From positions 1 through 9,849 of the forward strand of contig JAUWTE010000078.1 in NCBI GenBank assembly GCA_030609765.1: 9,849 nt of DNA, given 5' to 3'. The stretch's first letter is position 1. The number at the start of each line of letters is the position of its first letter. Under the pieces are notes generated by a model. That model ran no database searches. It saw only the letters and a list, made by a program, of their open reading frames with translations, and had not been told where the DNA came from. This stretch comes from Acidobacteriota bacterium. GTDB lineage: Bacteria; Acidobacteriota; UBA890. Shown here piece after piece: positions 1 to 7,123 of this stretch. A program made the translations under genes and the position numbers.

Positions 1-270
1 AGGCCGCCTGCTCGCGTACGTCCGCCTCGATATCGGTCATCGCCTGCCCGAGCGCCGGCACGGCGGCGGCATCCTCGATCATTCCGAGGGCCCAGGCCGC
101 CTGTTCACGTACGGCCGGCTCGGCGTCGTTCAGCAACGCCGCAGTCAGGGGCTCTACAGCACGGGAATCTTCGAGCTGACCGAGCGAGTTAGCCGCCTGC
201 TCGCGAATCTCCGCGTCTTCATCGTCGAGGGCGCCGATCATCGCCTGGAGAACCTTCTCGGCGACCTGGC
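1..270 (-). other. HEAT-repeat region of the M56 protein
   Basis: The translated tail shows helical repeats of 31-32 residues: IREQAANSLGQL (from residue 572), VREQAAWALGMI (from 604) and VREQAA (from 635). Each is followed by an acidic turn and an AVxPL/AVPAL second helix. This is the pattern of HEAT_2/PBS-lyase-type repeats, usually protein-protein interaction scaffolds. The spacing also shows in the DNA, with related GCCGCCTG(C/T)TC blocks near 3, 96 and 192. The array continues beyond the left edge. Confidence 0.8.
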
Positions 271-1921
271 CGGCTGGCTGCGTACCCACGGCGCCACGCA
301 CCATACTCCGCAAGGTGGAGGCGGGAATCCTCAGGCCTTCAGCGCCCGCCATCAAGCCCTCGAGCGCGGCTTCATTCAGCTCCAATCCCTCCAACTGGTG
401 AGAGAGCTGTTGCTGCAATTGCTGCGCGACCTCTATGTTGAGCCCACCCAGGTGTTGTTCTTGGAGCTTGAACTCGAGCTGCTCCTGAATTTGTTCCTGG
501 ATCTGGAACTCGAGCCGCGCCTGAAATTGTTCCTGGAGTTGGAACTCGAGCTGCTCCTGAATTAGTTCCTGGAGCTGGAACTCGAGCTGCTCCCCGAAAT
601 GCAACTGAAGCTGCACCTCCAGCTGAGCCTCGATCTGCCGCTGGAGCTCTGCCTGCTCCTGCTCGGTCAGCACCTGCTCTACTGGTGCTGCAGTAGTTTC
701 CTCGGCCTCAGCCCAGGGCTGCAACGCCGCGAGCGGTAAAACGACAGCGGCCACGAGCAGAACCGCAGAAACTGAAGCAACGCGCGTTAGCGAGCGCCGG
801 TCTCGGTCGGAATCCAGGATAGCCATCAGACGACCTTCCATTTGCGAGGGTTTTGCCATTGAGACCGCTGCCCATGCCGCGTGATCAACGGCGCGCATCG
901 AGCGCGCAATCTCCAGCAAGTGTTGAGCGTAATCGGTGCCCTTGGTGCCGGATGCCAGAACCAGGTCATCGCAGGCCTGCTCGCGCTCAGCTCGCAGTCG
1001 CCGTGCAGCTTGCCAAACCAAGGGGTTGAACCAATGAACCGCACAGGCGATTTGTGCCAGAATCTGGGTCTGGCAATCGTGTCGCTTCACGTGCGCGAGC
1101 TCGTGCAACAGAACGACGCGCCGCCGCTCGGCACTCCAGGTCTTCGAATCGGCCGGCAAGAGAACTACGGGCCGAAAAAGCCCCCAGGCCATCGGCATGC
1201 CCGTGCGTTCATTTCTCACCAGTGCCACATCGGTCGAGATCCCGAGCTGGCGCACCAGACGGCGAGTCAAGCGGGTCCACGATCCGTCCTCGATCTCTTC
1301 GGCGGAACGCGCAATCCAAGTGGCAACGACGGCCCCGACCAACAGGCGCCCGAGCAGCACGGTCGCCACTGAAAACCAGAGCGCAAACAGCCAGAATCCG
1401 AGGCTGGGCGTGCTGCTTCCCGGCCCACCGCCCTCGGTACCGGAGGTTGCGCCTGCGACATTAGAGGTCAGCTCCCGCTCGGAGCGCTCCACGGGTTCCA
1501 GGTCAGAAAGCACTCTGGCTTTCGGCTCGGGACGTGGCTCAGGCTCTACCTGCGGGCGCGGCTCGAGTTGTGGCTCGGACGCTCCTGGCACCCCAAGCTC
1601 GGTCCCGCGGTCGGGCACGGCCTCAGGAATAGGGCCGGGCTCTCGAGTCAGCCCCGCGAGAAGCTCCTCTACCACTGGGATCCGAGGTAGCAGCGGCAGC
1701 TGCCAGGCGGGCATGGCGGCGGCCAGCAGCGGCAAAAGGAGAATGCTGGCGAGCGCCATCGACCAGATATGGTGACGCACCGAGGCGGAGGCACGGCGCA
1801 TGAGGAGGCTGGCGGCGAATGCCCCAACGAGCACCACCGCGGACTTGATGAAAACATCCAGCAAGAACGGCCAGGGAGCGTTGGCCACTGTCGTCGAAAT
1901 GGTCTGGGCGACCGCGTTCAT
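1..1921 (-). CDS. BlaR1/MecR1-type M56 membrane zinc peptidase with Gln-rich coil and HEAT repeats (partial, 3' end outside window)
   Basis: I translated this frame by hand from the ATG at 1921: 640 codons without a stop to the window edge. Hydrophobic segments lie at about residues 23-41, 53-71, 175-200 and 381-400. A Pro/Glu-rich linker (about 93-135) separates the second and third. The M56 zinc-protease motif HELAH is at 273-277, with EREQACDD at 312-319 giving the likely third ligand (Glu). In BlaR1/MecR1 this domain is cytoplasmic and, when a signal is sensed, leads to cleavage of the BlaI/MecI repressor. After the last membrane segment comes a Gln/Glu/Leu-rich helical stretch (about 418-512; 12-residue repeats at 441-488), then HEAT-type repeats of 31-32 residues from about 553, each carrying a (I/V)REQAA helix. 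No penicillin-binding sensor domain is seen, so the outside domain and its signal differ from classic BlaR1. The start overlaps the BlaI stop as ATGA, which implies translational coupling. The family call is firm; the signal and the protein's full length are unknown. Confidence 0.9.
   Translation of the reverse strand, partial: MNAVAQTISTTVANAPWPFLLDVFIKSAVVLVGAFAASLLMRRASASVRHHIWSMALASILLLPLLAAAMPAWQLPLLPRIPVVEELLAGLTREPGPIPEAVPDRGTELGVPGASEPQLEPRPQVEPEPRPEPKARVLSDLEPVERSERELTSNVAGATSGTEGGGPGSSTPSLGFWLFALWFSVATVLLGRLLVGAVVATWIARSAEEIEDGSWTRLTRRLVRQLGISTDVALVRNERTGMPMAWGLFRPVVLLPADSKTWSAERRRVVLLHELAHVKRHDCQTQILAQIACAVHWFNPLVWQAARRLRAEREQACDDLVLASGTKGTDYAQHLLEIARSMRAVDHAAWAAVSMAKPSQMEGRLMAILDSDRDRRSLTRVASVSAVLLVAAVVLPLAALQPWAEAEETTAAPVEQVLTEQEQAELQRQIEAQLEVQLQLHFGEQLEFQLQELIQEQLEFQLQEQFQARLEFQIQEQIQEQLEFKLQEQHLGGLNIEVAQQLQQQLSHQLEGLELNEAALEGLMAGAEGLRIPASTLRSMVRGAVGTQPAGQVAEKVLQAMIGALDDEDAEIREQAANSLGQLEDSRAVEPLTAALLNDAEPAVREQAAWALGMIEDAAAVPALGQAMTDIEADVREQAA
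457..600 (-). repeat. Four tandem 36-bp repeats inside the M56 gene
   Basis: Four consecutive units at 457-492, 493-528, 529-564 and 565-600 share a pattern that begins GTTCCTGGA on the plus strand and contains GGAACTCGAG. They encode a 12-residue repeat close to EQLEFQLQEQIQ (residues 441-488), likely an extended amphipathic helix or coiled coil linking the last membrane segment to the HEAT domain. Units differ mostly by single bases and the frame is kept, as expected for slippage or unequal crossing-over under coding constraint. Confidence 0.9.
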
Positions 1922-2313
1922 CCCCTGCTCTCTTTCTCCCTGGCTTGTTCGATCAAGCGCGCGAGCCGATCGAGCTCGGCGTCAGACATCTTGTCGCTGC
2001 CCCCGTCGAGGAGTGCGGCCATGACCTTTTCCGAAGAACCACCGAAGAACGTGTCGACCAGGTGATTCAGCGCCGACTGCGTCGCTTTCTCCTTCGTCAT
2101 GGTCGGTTTGTAGACGTAGCGCGGGCCATCTTGGGCGTGCTTCACGTGTCCCTTTTCTTCGAGGATACGCAGGTGCGCCCGCACGGCCGAGTAGCTCGGC
2201 GGTTCGGGCATATGCTCCTGTACCTCGGCAACAGTCGCTTCGCTGCGCTGAAAAAGCACGTCCATGATCTGGCGCTCACGCCGGCTCAACTTGTGCTCGA
2301 GCGTCTCTTTCAT
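1918..2313 (-). CDS. blaI: BlaI/MecI/CopY-family transcriptional repressor
   Basis: A 131-residue protein, the usual size for BlaI/MecI. The N-terminal winged helix (about 8-72) contains LSRRERQIMDVLF, then TVAEVQEHMPEPPSYSAVRAHLRILEEKG in pieces typical of the family, and a wing ending in PRYVYKP. The C-terminal helices (about 76-128) correspond to the dimerisation region, where staphylococcal BlaI/MecI is cut. The family binds DNA as a dimer and represses its own operon until the partner M56 protease inactivates it. AGGA, five bases before the ATG, can serve as ribosome binding site. The stop overlaps the start of the M56 gene by 4 bp. No beta-lactamase is in the window, so the regulated targets are unknown; the symbol denotes the family, not proven beta-lactam control. 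Confidence 0.92.
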   Translation of the reverse strand: MKETLEHKLSRRERQIMDVLFQRSEATVAEVQEHMPEPPSYSAVRAHLRILEEKGHVKHAQDGPRYVYKPTMTKEKATQSALNHLVDTFFGGSSEKVMAALLDGGSDKMSDAELDRLARLIEQAREKESRG

Positions 2314-2442
2314 GGCCTTCCTCGCTTGTCTCTTAGATCGGGTTGGCGTGTCTTTGGTTGATATCGATCATCGTTTGTCCCGCCGCCCTTCGTTGATCTC
2401 ACGAGAGCGACGTGCCCGTGACCTGCGAAAAAATTAACAGAC

Positions 2443-2479
2443 TGCTAAAAACTTAGCAAGTCCCGGGGCAATCTGTCAA
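2443..2479 (-). promoter_or_regulatory. Candidate blaI-M56 operon promoter with overlapping operator dyad
   Basis: Reading leftwards on the minus strand, TTGACA (2479-2474) is a perfect -35 box. An 18-bp spacer leads to TAAGTT (2455-2450), preceded by TG one base upstream (extended -10). An inverted repeat covers the -10: TGCTAA, four bases, TTAGCA (2443-2458), extendable by GAC/GTC with a one-base bulge. A repressor on this dyad would block RNA polymerase, which fits BlaI autorepression. The leader to the blaI ATG would be about 130 nt. The half-site differs from the staphylococcal TACA/TGTA operator. Confidence 0.55.
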
Positions 2480-2554
2480 CGACGGCCTTCGTTCGGAAGC
2501 CCTGGCCACACCGCCACCAGAACTACACCCATGTCAGATTCGCTGAATTTTCAC

Positions 2555-2583
2555 TTGATCTTCGCTTTATTTTCGTTTATCAT
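2555..2583 (+). promoter_or_regulatory. Candidate sigma70-type promoter of dnaE2
   Basis: TTGATC (2555-2560, 4/6 match to the -35 consensus), a 17-bp spacer, then TATCAT (2578-2583, 5/6 match to the -10). It lies in a local AT-rich stretch and would start transcription near 2590, giving a leader of only about 14 nt that still holds GAGG at 2595-2598. Two near-identical TTCGYTTTAT-like units sit in the spacer (2561-2580). I could not recognise a LexA box here. Confidence 0.5.
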
Positions 2584-2603
2584 CGCGTAGCTTTGAGGTG
2601 GCG

Positions 2604-5600
2604 ATGTTCGAATACCCCACAACAGGAAGCCGCTTGCACGTGCCCGAGTTCATCAATCTTCATGTTCATTCGCACTTTTCCTTCGGGCGCGGAGCCGTCT
2701 CCCCCGTAGAGTTGGTGGCGGCGGCCCATGCGCAGGGCGCCAGGGCACTGGCGATCACCGACCGCAACAACCTCTATGGATTGATCTGGTTTCTGCTGGC
2801 AGCCAAGGAAGCGGGAATTCGCCCCCTGATCGGGGCTGAGATCGACGCCGAGGATGGTGACTCCCCGGGTTCGGCTACCCGGCTGCTGCCCGGCCGTGAA
2901 CCGGAATCGGAGCGCGGCTCCGGAACTAAGCCCCTTCCCAGGTGGCAACGTCGCAAGAGTCTGAGCCGCCATGGCGGCAAACACCTCGAGATCATCACCA
3001 ACCAACATCCTTCCCGTAACGCTCTGCGGGGCAGCGTCATTCGTACGGCCCGGTACGTGCCGCGCGCCACCCTGCTAGCTCGCAACCGTGCCGGTTACAC
3101 CAATCTTTGCCGCCTGCTGACAGCCAGGCACAGCGACCCTGAATTCGATCTGCCCGACGCGCTCCGCCAGCACCGCGATGGTCTGGTGGTGCTGACCGAT
3201 GATCGCGACCTGCTCGAGGCGTTGGCGCACGACGGCACCGACGACCTTTTCGCCGAAATGATAGTCGGGCCCACACGGCGCCGGTTCCTGAGTTGGGCAA
3301 AGCAACGGAACATCGATCCCGTCGCCACCAATGATGTTTTCTTTCTGGCACAGGAGCAGATGGCGGCCATTCAGGGACAAGTAGCTGCTGTTAATGGAGG
3401 AGGGCCCGACTCTGACATCAATGCAGGCGGCAACAACTCCCGCGTCGATGGATGGGCCCTGCACCGATTGCTGCGTGCCATCCATCTGAACAGTACCTTT
3501 GCCAGGTTTCCGGCCGGCGCCTTCGCGCGTCGCGATGCGACGTTGTTGACCGCCGATGAGATGGCGGCGCGTTTCCCCGACTGCCCCGACGCGCTCGAAA
3601 ACACCGTCGCTATCGCCGAGCGCTGTGACTGGTCGCTGCCGCTGGGCAAGCCGATTTTCCCACCGTTTCCACCACCCCATCGCCCGGAGTCGTGGCAGGA
3701 GGCACTCGCGGCGGCGGGCCTCGATGGCGCCGAGGCTACGACCGCCGATCTGCTCGAGCGCCTGTGCCTGGCCGGCGCCTGCCGGCGCTACGGGGCAGCC
3801 AGCCCCGAGGATTTGCCCACCGAAGTCACATCGAGAATGGCCAAGGAGCTCGGCATCGTTCGCGCCAAGGGCTTCTCCGAATACTTTCTCGTCGTGCGCG
3901 ACATTGTCACCCGCTGGCCGCGCACCTGCGGCCGCGGGTCGGCGGCGGCCAGCCTCATCGCCTATTGCCTGGAGATCACTCACGTCGACCCCATCGCCCA
4001 CGACCTGTTCTTCGAGCGTTTCCTCAACGAGGAGCGCCGCGACCCACCCGACATCGATGTCGACTTCCCCTGGGACGAGCGCGACCAGGTGCAGCAATAT
4101 GTGCTCGATGCCTGGGGGCGCGAGCGCACCGCCATGGTGGCCAACCACGTCTGTTTCCGGGCTCGTGCGGCGGTGCGTGAGGTGGCCAAGGTCTGGGGCT
4201 TGCCCGACGGCGAGATCGCCAAGGTGAGCAAGCGGCTGATGCGCGCATGGGTGGCCAAGGACGTCGAGCGACACATCCATGAGCACCCTTTGTTCGCCGG
4301 CCTGAAGCTGGATCCCCCCTGGCCCGAGATCCTAGGCTGGTCGGCCCGTCTCGAGGGCATCCCACGCGCCATCTCGACTCACTGTGGAGGGGTGGTGATC
4401 GTGCCCGATGAGCTGGCTCACACCACGCCCACGCAACCGGCACCGGTCGGCGTGCCGATCATCCACTGGGAAAAAGACACCACGGAAGAAGCCGGGCTGC
4501 TGAAGATCGACCTGCTGGGCAATCGCTCGCTGGCGGTGATCCGCGACGCGCTAGCGGCGATCGAGAAGAATCACGGCCACCGCATCGATTACGCCGCATG
4601 GGATCCCCTGGAAGATCCCGCCACCCAAGCCTTGATCGCACGGGGCGACACCCTCGGGGTCTTCTACGTCGAGTCGCCCTCGATGCGGCTGCTTCAGCAA
4701 AAGACCCGGCGCGGCGACTTCCCTCACCTGGTCATTCACTCGAGCATCATCCGGCCGGCCGCCAATGACTACATTGAAGAGTACGTGCGGAGGTTGCACG
4801 GCGGCCGCTACAAGACGCTGCACCCGATCCTCGACGGGTTGCTGAAAGAAACCTACGGCATCATGTGCTACCAGGAGGACGTGTCGCGCACCGCCATGGA
4901 GATGGCCGGCTTCTCCGCCGCCAACGCCGACGAGTTGCGAAAGATCCTCTCCAAGAAACATCAGAAGAAGCGTCTCGAGGATCTGCGCCAGCAATTCTTC
5001 GCCGGTGCCGCCGATCGGGGCGTCGCCCCCGGAGTCGTCGAGAAAGTGTGGCACATGATCGAGTCGTTCGGGGGCGACTCGTTCTGCAAGCCACATTCGG
5101 CTTCCTATGCTCTGGTGTCGTTCAAGAGCGCCTGGCTGCGTGCCCACTACCCGGCGGAGTTCATCGCCGCCGTCATTTCCAACGGCGGCGGCTACTACGA
5201 CGCATTCGCCTATTTCTCTGAAGCACGCCGGCTCGGCCTCGAGGTGTTGTTGCCCTGTGTGAATTCCAGCGCCAATGCCACCATCGGCGCCACCCACCCG
5301 CACATTGTGGCCGCAGTGAAAAAGGACGGGCCCATCTCGACCCCCCGTCTGATGACCGAAGAGGTTCGTGGGGAGGCAGAACGGTGGGGCCCGGTGTCCA
5401 GCGTCCGGGAGATTTCTTCTGGGCTGCGGACACCGAGCCCCAGGGGCTCGGCTGGGCTCGAACCAAGCGGCACTTTGCGCATCGGTCTCATGCATCTGAA
5501 GGGACTGCCGCAGCGAGCACGGGAAGCGCTACTCGAAGAACGCCAACGCCATGGCCCCTTCAGTAACCTCGAGGACCTGTTGCAACGGGTACCACTTGAA

Positions 5601-6233
5601 GCTAGTGATGCTCGCATACTGATCAGGGCAGGCGCCTGCGATTCGATCTCGCAACGCGCAAGCCGCCCCGAGATGATGTGGCAGATCGCCGACTGGTACG
5701 GCGGCTGCGGCAAGTTCAAGAGTCCGAAGGCCGCACGAAACCCGCATGCCGGTACCCGCGAAGGGCAGCTCTTGCCCTTCGGAGACGGCCGCCGCCGACA
5801 ACTTCCCACCGCCCTGCCCTACGACCGTCGTACGGTGCTACTGCACGAGCTCGAGACCCTTGGCTATCTGGTCTCGTGCCACCCGCTGGACCTGTACCGG
5901 GAAGCCCTCGCCAAGCTCGACTTCGTACCCGGAGCCGAGCTTCATCACTACGTGGGCAAACGGGTCACGACCATCGGCTGGTTCGTAACGGCCAAGGCGG
6001 TTTCCGCTCGTTCGGGCGAGTCGATGGAGTTCGCTTCTTTCGAAGACACCACGGCACTCTACGAGACGACGTTCTTCCCCGATGTGTATCGGCGCTTCTG
6101 CCATCTCGTCGACCGGATCGCCCCGCTGGTGCTGCATGGCAAGGTGGAAGAAAGCTACGGGGTGGTGACGTTGACGGTGGACGCGGTCCGAAGGCTGGTA
6201 CCCAAGGAGGCATCGCACAAGGCGAGTGCCTGA
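2604..6233 (+). CDS. dnaE2: Error-prone DNA polymerase III alpha subunit homologue, DnaE2 type
   Basis: A C-family replicative-type polymerase of 1209 residues, probably for translesion synthesis in damage-induced mutagenesis. The N-terminal PHP domain has HVHSHFS (H20, H22), but the later motif reads TDRNNL where active PHP domains have TDH, as usual in DnaE2. The palm has GRGSAAAS (from 443), PDIDVDF (catalytic D483 and D485) and LLKIDLLG (D636). Near the C-terminus, QLLPF (1055-1059) fits a beta-clamp-binding motif, and an OB fold spans about 1118-1195. The protein is about 100 residues or more longer than typical DnaE2 (about 1030-1100) because of in-frame inserts at about 82-153, 254-283 and 893-955. 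I prefer the ATG at 2604, with GAGG five bases upstream; an in-frame GTG lies at 2598. A divergent blaI operon precedes it and a response regulator follows 146 bp downstream. No imuA, imuB or lexA neighbours are present. DnaE1 is less likely given the opening motifs and PHP changes. Confidence 0.93.
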   Translation: MFEYPTTGSRLHVPEFINLHVHSHFSFGRGAVSPVELVAAAHAQGARALAITDRNNLYGLIWFLLAAKEAGIRPLIGAEIDAEDGDSPGSATRLLPGREPESERGSGTKPLPRWQRRKSLSRHGGKHLEIITNQHPSRNALRGSVIRTARYVPRATLLARNRAGYTNLCRLLTARHSDPEFDLPDALRQHRDGLVVLTDDRDLLEALAHDGTDDLFAEMIVGPTRRRFLSWAKQRNIDPVATNDVFFLAQEQMAAIQGQVAAVNGGGPDSDINAGGNNSRVDGWALHRLLRAIHLNSTFARFPAGAFARRDATLLTADEMAARFPDCPDALENTVAIAERCDWSLPLGKPIFPPFPPPHRPESWQEALAAAGLDGAEATTADLLERLCLAGACRRYGAASPEDLPTEVTSRMAKELGIVRAKGFSEYFLVVRDIVTRWPRTCGRGSAAASLIAYCLEITHVDPIAHDLFFERFLNEERRDPPDIDVDFPWDERDQVQQYVLDAWGRERTAMVANHVCFRARAAVREVAKVWGLPDGEIAKVSKRLMRAWVAKDVERHIHEHPLFAGLKLDPPWPEILGWSARLEGIPRAISTHCGGVVIVPDELAHTTPTQPAPVGVPIIHWEKDTTEEAGLLKIDLLGNRSLAVIRDALAAIEKNHGHRIDYAAWDPLEDPATQALIARGDTLGVFYVESPSMRLLQQKTRRGDFPHLVIHSSIIRPAANDYIEEYVRRLHGGRYKTLHPILDGLLKETYGIMCYQEDVSRTAMEMAGFSAANADELRKILSKKHQKKRLEDLRQQFFAGAADRGVAPGVVEKVWHMIESFGGDSFCKPHSASYALVSFKSAWLRAHYPAEFIAAVISNGGGYYDAFAYFSEARRLGLEVLLPCVNSSANATIGATHPHIVAAVKKDGPISTPRLMTEEVRGEAERWGPVSSVREISSGLRTPSPRGSAGLEPSGTLRIGLMHLKGLPQRAREALLEERQRHGPFSNLEDLLQRVPLEASDARILIRAGACDSISQRASRPEMMWQIADWYGGCGKFKSPKAARNPHAGTREGQLLPFGDGRRRQLPTALPYDRRTVLLHELETLGYLVSCHPLDLYREALAKLDFVPGAELHHYVGKRVTTIGWFVTAKAVSARSGESMEFASFEDTTALYETTFFPDVYRRFCHLVDRIAPLVLHGKVEESYGVVTLTVDAVRRLVPKEASHKASA
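2865..2922. repeat. Inverted repeats in the first insert of dnaE2
   Basis: Two perfect inverted repeats lie within the extra segment of the PHP domain: CCGGGT, six bases, ACCCGG (2865-2882), and CGGAGC, GCG, GCTCCG (2908-2922). A third perfect palindrome, CCGCCATGGCGG, follows at about 2966-2977. They coincide with a Gly/Ser/Pro/Arg-rich coding stretch with no counterpart in the usual DnaE2 fold. Confidence 0.7.
5393..5451. repeat. Nested inverted repeats in the third insert of dnaE2
   Basis: GGTGTCC (5393-5399) pairs with GGACACC (5428-5434) across 28 bases. Overlapping it, CCGAGCCCC, one A, GGGGCTCGG (5433-5451) is a perfect 9-bp-arm inverted repeat. It encodes a Ser/Pro/Arg/Gly-rich loop between the last palm/fingers-associated strand and the GLMHLKGL motif. 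Confidence 0.75.
5759..5781. repeat. Inverted repeat encoding the putative clamp-binding motif of dnaE2
   Basis: CGAAGGGCA, five bases, TGCCCTTCG gives perfect 9-bp arms in the coding sequence. It codes for the REGQLLPFG stretch. The mRNA could form a stable hairpin here; there is no T-run, so it is not a terminator. Confidence 0.7.
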
Positions 6234-6379
6234 CGGCTCCACACGCGCCAACCTCGGACAGGCAGCTTTCAATGAGAAGGGCAGCTCTGAGCACTGGCGC
6301 CGAGCAACCTCCCCCTGGAAGAGAATCGAAGAACCGCGTTATCCTGCTGGCGACGGAAGAACACCCATAAGAGGGCAAC

Positions 6380-7099
6380 ATGCAGGCTGACGAGGAAGAA
6401 GAAAGCACCGAGGGCGGATCTTTGACCAAGGCGTCCACCGACGGGCCCCCCGCCCGGCGCGTCCTTTACATGGAGGACGACCCGGTTACTGCGCGTGTCG
6501 TGCAGGCGAAACTGGAGAAGCAGGGCTTTGCCGTTTCCCTGGCAGGCGACGGTGGAGAGGGTCTCGCGAGGCTCCAAGAGGAGAACTTCGACGTCATCCT
6601 CGTCGACAAGAACATGCCGGTTCACGACGGCCTGGATGTTATCCGCATCGTCTGCAGCTCGGGAGATGAAACGGCTGTGGCACCGATCATGCTCACGGCG
6701 AGTGGCGACGAGGCGGCGGCCGTCGAAGCCATGAAGCTCGGTGCCGCCGACTACCTGGTCAAGGACCCTGATGGGCAGTACCTGGCGTTGCTTCCAGCCG
6801 TCATCGAGCAAGCGCTGGCCAAGCGTGAGTTGGCCGAAGCAAAACGAATTGCCGAGGAGGAGCGCGAGCGCCTCATTGTCGAATTGCAGGAGGCGCTAGC
6901 CCAGGTCAAGACGCTGAGCGGGCTCCTGCCGATCTGCATGTCGTGCAAGAAGATCCGTGACGACGAAGGCTACTGGAAGCAGATCGAGCTCTACATCCAG
7001 CAGCGATCCGAAGCCCAGTTCAGCCACGGCATCTGCCCTGGATGCGCGAGGGCGCTCTACCCTGACCTCTACGAGGACTCGGAGCCCTCCGCAGATTAG
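6380..7099 (+). CDS. Orphan response regulator: receiver domain plus four-cysteine C-terminal module
   Basis: A 239-residue protein. After an acidic N-terminal tail of about 26 residues comes a receiver domain (about 27-145) with MEDD (acidic pocket E32-D34), phospho-acceptor D76 in ILVDKNMP, T106 and K128: all key residues are present. A charged, probably coiled-coil helix (about 145-178) connects to a compact tail, LSGLLPICMSCKKIRDDEGYW...SHGICPGCARALYP, with C186/C189 and C219/C222 in two CxxC pairs, probably binding zinc. Similar tails occur at the end of many receiver and PAS proteins and their function is unclear. There is no DNA-binding or enzymatic output domain, so signalling by protein contact is likely. 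The start is supported by GAGGG four bases before the ATG. No histidine kinase is in the window. It follows dnaE2 after 146 bp with no clear terminator, so read-through is possible; a TATCCT at 6340-6345 is a weak -10 candidate. Confidence 0.9.
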   Translation: MQADEEEESTEGGSLTKASTDGPPARRVLYMEDDPVTARVVQAKLEKQGFAVSLAGDGGEGLARLQEENFDVILVDKNMPVHDGLDVIRIVCSSGDETAVAPIMLTASGDEAAAVEAMKLGAADYLVKDPDGQYLALLPAVIEQALAKRELAEAKRIAEEERERLIVELQEALAQVKTLSGLLPICMSCKKIRDDEGYWKQIELYIQQRSEAQFSHGICPGCARALYPDLYEDSEPSAD

Positions 7100-7123
7100 C
7101 AGGCTGCCTTCTGCACCCCAGCG

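Noticed and set aside
1197..1775. Plus-strand open frames opposite the M56 gene
   Set aside because: The minus-strand frame carries the HELAH zinc motif and membrane segments; the plus-strand product is Ser/Arg-rich low-complexity shadow.
1945..2361. 138-codon plus-strand frame
   Set aside because: It covers blaI in antisense; the minus-strand protein is a clear BlaI-family repressor.
2520..2603. LexA operator upstream of dnaE2
   Set aside because: No CTG-N10-CAG or GAAC-N4-GTTC type site was found. The near-repeat TTCGCTTTAT/TTCGTTTAT is direct, not inverted.
3075..4286. 403-codon open frame on the minus strand
   Set aside because: It lies wholly antisense to conserved polymerase motifs of dnaE2. 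Its composition matches the reverse-strand shadow common in GC-rich genes and shows no recognisable domain.
4551..5495. 314-codon open frame on the minus strand
   Set aside because: Same reason: antisense to dnaE2, with no motif and no ribosome site.
6234..6379. Terminator between dnaE2 and the response regulator gene
   Set aside because: No stem followed by a T-run is visible; only weak, scattered complementarity.
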